Of a stretch of DNA of 64,000 nucleotides, positions 63,129 to 64,000 are shown one piece after another. Origin of the DNA: Streptomyces viridochromogenes DSM 40736. Lineage in GTDB: Bacteria; Actinomycetota; Actinomycetes; Streptomycetales; Streptomycetaceae. Position numbers and translations under genes: made by a program. The stretch spans positions 5,972,692-6,036,691 of the forward strand of contig NZ_GG657757.1 of assembly GCF_000158955.1 (NCBI RefSeq), written 5' to 3'. A model generated the notes under the pieces. The model was given only the letters and a program-made list of their open reading frames with translations, did not search any database and was not told the origin of the DNA. The stretch's first letter is position 1, and the number at the start of each line of letters is the position of its first letter.

Positions 63129-63697
63129 CGTTCGCCGCCCGGCACCCACAGCACGTCTCCGACCTCCCTGTTCGCCGTCCTCGCGAGGATGAACAGGAGG
63201 TCGGAGAGGCGGTTGAGGTACGTGGCCGTCAGGGGGTTCATCGTCTCGGCGTGGACTTCGAGGGCCGACCAGGTCGAGCGTTCCGCCCGTCGGACGACCG
63301 TGCAGGCCTGGTGGAGCAGGGCCGCGCCGGGGGTGCCTCCGGGCAGGATGAAGGAGCGGAGCTTCTCCAGCTGCTCGTTGAAGCGGTCGCAGTCCGCCTC
63401 CAGCTTGTCGACGTAGAACTGCTCGACCCTGAGCGGCGGGAACTCCGGGTTCTCCACCACCGGCGTCGACAGGTCCGCGCCCACGTCGAACAGGTCGTTC
63501 TGGACACGGGTGAGGACCTTGACGATCTCCTCGTCCAGGCCGCCCAGCGCGATCGCCGTGCCGATCGCCGCGTTCGCCTCGTTGGCGTCGGCGTACGCGG
63601 AGATCCGCAGGTCGGTCTTGGCGACCCGGCTCATGTCGCCGAGGGCGGTGGTGCCCTGGTCGCCGGTCCTGGTGTAGATGCGCGTCAGATTGACCAT
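63125..63697 (-). CDS. Cob(I)yrinic acid a,c-diamide adenosyltransferase (PduO type)
   Basis: A 190-residue enzyme that transfers the adenosyl group of ATP to cob(I)alamin to make coenzyme B12. N-terminal RIYTRTGDQGTTALGDMSRV (about 6-25) binds ATP; the conserved ISAYADANEANAAIGTAIAL, FILPGGTPGAALLHQACTVV and RRAERSTWSALEVH with YLNRLSDLLFILAR are characteristic. The monofunctional short form. No other cobalamin genes adjoin. Confidence 0.94.
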   Translation of the reverse strand: MVNLTRIYTRTGDQGTTALGDMSRVAKTDLRISAYADANEANAAIGTAIALGGLDEEIVKVLTRVQNDLFDVGADLSTPVVENPEFPPLRVEQFYVDKLEADCDRFNEQLEKLRSFILPGGTPGAALLHQACTVVRRAERSTWSALEVHAETMNPLTATYLNRLSDLLFILARTANREVGDVLWVPGGER

Positions 63698-63710
63698 GTG
63701 GCCAGCGTAG

Positions 63711-64000
63711 TTACGCCCCGGCGGTTCGGAACACGCGTGTGCCCACTGTCACGGCCAGCGCGGTGAAGCCGACGGCCACCAGAACGCCGTACAGCATGTG
63801 CTCCGTGGCGTACGAGCCGACGTAGGCGTCCCGGACCGCGTCCACCAGATAGCGGAACGGAACGAAGTGGGACAGCACGTCCAGCCACCTCGGCCCCAGC
63901 GTCATCGGGAGCATCAGGCCGGACAGGAGCATCATCGGCATCGTCATAGCGTTGATCGCCGGGCCGAACTCCTGCGGGGTGCGGACCTTCATCGCCAGCG
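63711..64000 (-). CDS. ABC-2 type transporter permease, C-terminal part
   Basis: The gene runs off the window, leaving the last 96 or so residues. MTMPMMLLSGLMLPMTLGPR and SHFVPFRYLVDAVRDAYVGS match the end of drug/antibiotic-type ABC-2 permeases (DrrB/NodJ-like), and the last helix is LYGVLVAVGFTALAVTVGTR. The ATPase partner should lie beyond the window. The stop at 63711 is 13 bp from the adenosyltransferase start, so they are probably in one operon. Confidence 0.88.
   Translation of the reverse strand, partial: LAMKVRTPQEFGPAINAMTMPMMLLSGLMLPMTLGPRWLDVLSHFVPFRYLVDAVRDAYVGSYATEHMLYGVLVAVGFTALAVTVGTRVFRTAGA

Overview
The window is chromosomal DNA of a Streptomyces. It has very high GC with strong third-position GC, GTG and TTG starts, many ATGA-coupled genes, and a core order (lysA, hom, thrC, thrB, rho, LCP protein, rpmE, prfA, prmC, TsaC/YwlC, SHMT, WecA-like, atpIBEFHAGDC, DUF2550, chitinase C) that matches, from memory, the gene order around the atp operon of S. 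coelicolor. The core region (31.9-64 kb) is ordinary Streptomyces backbone.

Region 1 (1-7.7 kb) is regulatory and metabolic: a TetR repressor divergent from a small membrane protein with two matching operators, a histidine-kinase relic, an ECF42-type sigma factor coupled to its DGPF/YCII partner with a recognisable ECF42 promoter, a GlxA-type AraC regulator, a second-type GAPDH, a WYL regulator and a NIPSNAP protein.

Region 2 (7.8-31.9 kb) is an accreted genomic island in the 3' end of a tRNA-Arg(CCG) gene. The intact tRNA is at 31867-31938 (minus strand). Displaced 3' fragments of the same tRNA, each with its downstream terminator hairpin, lie at 7812-7859 and 31087-31119. The right part of the island is the wreck of a pSAM2-like actinomycete integrative element: GntR regulator with three palindromic operators, DUF1152 protein, a 57-residue zinc-finger protein, an RsbW-like ATPase, an internal RepSA fragment fused by deletion to a frameshifted integrase, and a NERD protein. 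The left part is a defence cargo: an OGG-fold DNA glycosylase homologue, a ScoMcrA-like HNH type IV restriction enzyme, a putative nuclease, and a three-gene minus-strand operon of SNF2/DEAH helicase with a DUF3883 nuclease-like tail, DUF1156 DNA methyltransferase and DUF499 ATPase. An IS110-family element and an IS256 relic sit between or within these parts. The helicase/DUF1156/DUF499 operon with its convergent putative nuclease is the best candidate here for an incompletely described antiviral system.

Region 3 (31.9-49.7 kb) holds a response regulator, NrtL, lysine and threonine biosynthesis genes, rho, a cell-wall LCP ligase, L31, the translation-termination pair prfA-prmC, the tRNA t6A enzyme, an LMW phosphatase homologue lacking its catalytic cysteine, an SHMT and a polyprenyl-phosphate sugar transferase. 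Region 4 (49.9-57.8 kb) is the complete F1Fo ATP synthase operon, with a strong hairpin between atpD and atpC and another after atpC. Region 5 (57.9-64 kb) holds DUF2550, chitinase C with the classic 12-bp chitinase direct repeats, a two-component system, two small membrane proteins, a PduO-type adenosyltransferase and the end of an ABC-2 permease.
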